64,000 bases of DNA, from NCBI GenBank assembly GCA_028281495.1, contig JANQJU010000033.1, positions 62,001 to 126,000 of the forward strand, written 5' to 3'. A program made the translations under genes and the position numbers. The notes under the pieces are model-generated. The model was given only the letters and a program-made list of their open reading frames with translations, was not told where the DNA came from and ran no database searches. The DNA comes from SAR324 cluster bacterium. GTDB lineage: Bacteria > SAR324 > NAC60-12. How positions within the stretch are numbered: the first letter of the stretch is position 1; each line of letters opens with the position of its first letter. Below, piece after piece: positions 63,017 through 64,000 of the stretch.

Positions 63017-64000
63017 TTATGGTGTTGAAGAAAATTGTTCCAGAAGTTGGTCAATGATGCGGTCGCTTGTCCAGCCTTCCGCTTCACCAACAAAATTAAT
63101 AATCAAACGATGTCGCAATATGGGGCGCAACACCGCACGAATATCTTCTATCGTGACGGCACTGCGTCCAGATAATAACGCTTTGGCTTTTGAGGCCAAA
63201 ACAATGTTTTGAGACGCTCTCACTCCAGCTCCCCACTCCACAAACCGTTTCACGCCATCATGAGTCGTTTCTGAAGGGCGAGTGGCTCTTACAAATTTCA
63301 CAATCCATTCTACCAAATGGGAAGCCAATGGCAGCTCGGGCACCACGGTTTGAAAACGCAATACTGTTGCCTGATCCACAATCGGTTGTAATTGCGCTAT
63401 GGCAGATTGATGGGATTGAGCGGCAATTTCGATTTCTTCCATTAACGGCGGATAGTCCAGTTCAATGTTGAATAAAAAGCGGTCCAATTGTGCTTCTGGC
63501 AGTGGATACGTGCCCTCAGAATCAATGGGATTCTGAGTGGCAAATACAATGAATGGTTCATCCAAATGATACGTCTTTCCAACTACAGTCACTTGCTTTT
63601 CTTGCATCGCTTGTAACAAAGCAGCTTGCGTTCGGGGTGAAGTTCGGTTGATCTCATCGGCCAGCAGTAAATTGGTGAACACCGGGCCATGAATGAAACG
63701 AAAATGACGCTCCGATCCATGAGGCACTTCATCCAATATCTCAACCCCGGTGATATCAGAAGGCATCAAATCTGGAGTGCATTGAATCCGGTTGAAATTT
63801 AAGTGAAACAGCGCGGAGAGCGACCGAATCAACAGCGTTTTGGCCAAACCCGGTACGCCGGTGAGCAACACATGCCCATTGCAAAACAGAGCTACTGTCA
63901 ACAGATCAAGAATTTCTTCTTGCCCTACAATGACTTTGCTAATTTCACTTTTGAAGCGTTTGGGGAATGCTAATAAGGCTTCATGGAGTTCTTCTATATT
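63017..64000 (-). CDS. MoxR-family AAA+ ATPase (5' end outside the window)
   Basis: The frame runs to the right edge without a start; in-window sequence begins IEELHEALLAFPKRFKSEI. Walker A GVPGLAKT, Walker B LLADEINRTSPRTQAALLQAM, sensor FATQNPIDSEGTYPLPEAQLDRF, GVRASQNIVLASKAKAL and RLIINF are MoxR hallmarks. MoxR proteins act as chaperones for VWA-domain or metal-containing complexes; partners often include DUF58 and VWA proteins, which may lie upstream on the same strand beyond the window. Here tex follows directly downstream. Confidence 0.93.
   Translation of the reverse strand, partial: NIEELHEALLAFPKRFKSEISKVIVGQEEILDLLTVALFCNGHVLLTGVPGLAKTLLIRSLSALFHLNFNRIQCTPDLMPSDITGVEILDEVPHGSERHFRFIHGPVFTNLLLADEINRTSPRTQAALLQAMQEKQVTVVGKTYHLDEPFIVFATQNPIDSEGTYPLPEAQLDRFLFNIELDYPPLMEEIEIAAQSHQSAIAQLQPIVDQATVLRFQTVVPELPLASHLVEWIVKFVRATRPSETTHDGVKRFVEWGAGVRASQNIVLASKAKALLSGRSAVTIEDIRAVLRPILRHRLIINFVGEAEGWTSDRIIDQLLEQFSSTP

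Noticed and set aside
1..64000. Search by eye for CRISPR arrays, insertion sequences, attachment sites flanking the tRNA genes and a phage.
   Set aside because: No regularly spaced repeats, no transposase or integrase, and no direct repeat of the tRNA 3' ends were seen.

Overview
The window comes from the chromosome of a Gram-negative (two-membrane), motile, chemotactic bacterium of moderate to low GC. The evidence is a TonB/TolA-TolB-CpoB outer-membrane module, lipoprotein signals, MreB, a MltD-like transglycosylase, a full set of chemotaxis genes and a methyl-accepting receptor. RpoB (about 1390 aa), RpoC (1365 aa), the YgfZ-like protein and the CheV/CheW/CheR/CheA/CheB set resemble proteobacterial or deltaproteobacterial-type lineages. 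I cannot fix the phylum from sequence alone; a marine SAR324-like or other delta-type lineage is only a guess. I see no phage, intact insertion sequence, CRISPR array or rRNA operon.

Layout, left to right. 1-8.1 kb: a TauE/SafE-type permease running off the left edge and an adenylate/guanylate cyclase on the minus strand; a secreted two-domain copper protein of the NirK/AniA family fused to cytochrome c on the plus strand; dihydropteroate synthase (folP); a large unrecognised 930-aa protein with an internal duplication; and an unrecognised membrane protein. 8.2-11.9 kb: housekeeping genes infA, mreB, argS and a convergent HU gene. 12.3-16.4 kb: TonB/TolA-like, TolB and CpoB-like genes followed by a small HNH protein. 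16.4-19.6 kb: a TMTC-like membrane TPR protein and a YgfZ-like protein with overlapping ends. 19.9-25.7 kb: a tiny tail-anchored protein divergent from clpB, about 1 kb of very AT-rich DNA, a coding-like relic and a small DNA-binding-like protein, pgl, and a decayed solute-binding protein pseudogene. 25.7-35.7 kb: pckA, then a chemotaxis block (cheV-cheW on minus; cheR, a ParA/MinD-like ATPase, cheA, a STAS protein and cheB on plus), an SHOCT/zinc-ribbon membrane protein and a thioesterase. 35.7-44 kb: rpoBC, followed by a terminator and not preceded by ribosomal protein genes. 44.5-46.9 kb: a MltD-like lipoprotein. 46.9-52.5 kb: a sugar locus (GH13_18 phosphorylase, LacI regulator, solute-binding protein, glycerate kinase) with striking operator palindromes. 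52.6-64 kb: a 53-aa membrane peptide, tRNA-Leu, tRNA-Cys, a chemoreceptor, hisC-like, a phosphodiesterase, an acyl-ACP desaturase, a HIT protein, an unrecognised 574-aa protein, tex, and a MoxR ATPase running off the right edge.

The most interesting items are these. (1) The NirK/AniA homologue keeps all type-1 copper ligands but has lost two of three type-2 (catalytic) histidines and the catalytic Asp, and it carries a cytochrome c tail. (2) The 46.9-52.5 kb locus reads as a self-contained glucosylglycerate (or sucrose) phosphorolysis pathway: phosphorylase yields glucose-1-phosphate plus glycerate, and the glycerate kinase takes the glycerate. It is controlled by a LacI protein with a perfect 24-bp palindromic operator. 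(3) The 930-aa protein has two copies of a roughly 220-aa module at a constant 264-266-residue offset and belongs to no family I recognise. (4) The chemotaxis operon contains a ParA-like ATPase and a STAS protein but no cheY. (5) The Tol-type cluster has no Pal, and its CpoB-like protein carries a lipobox.
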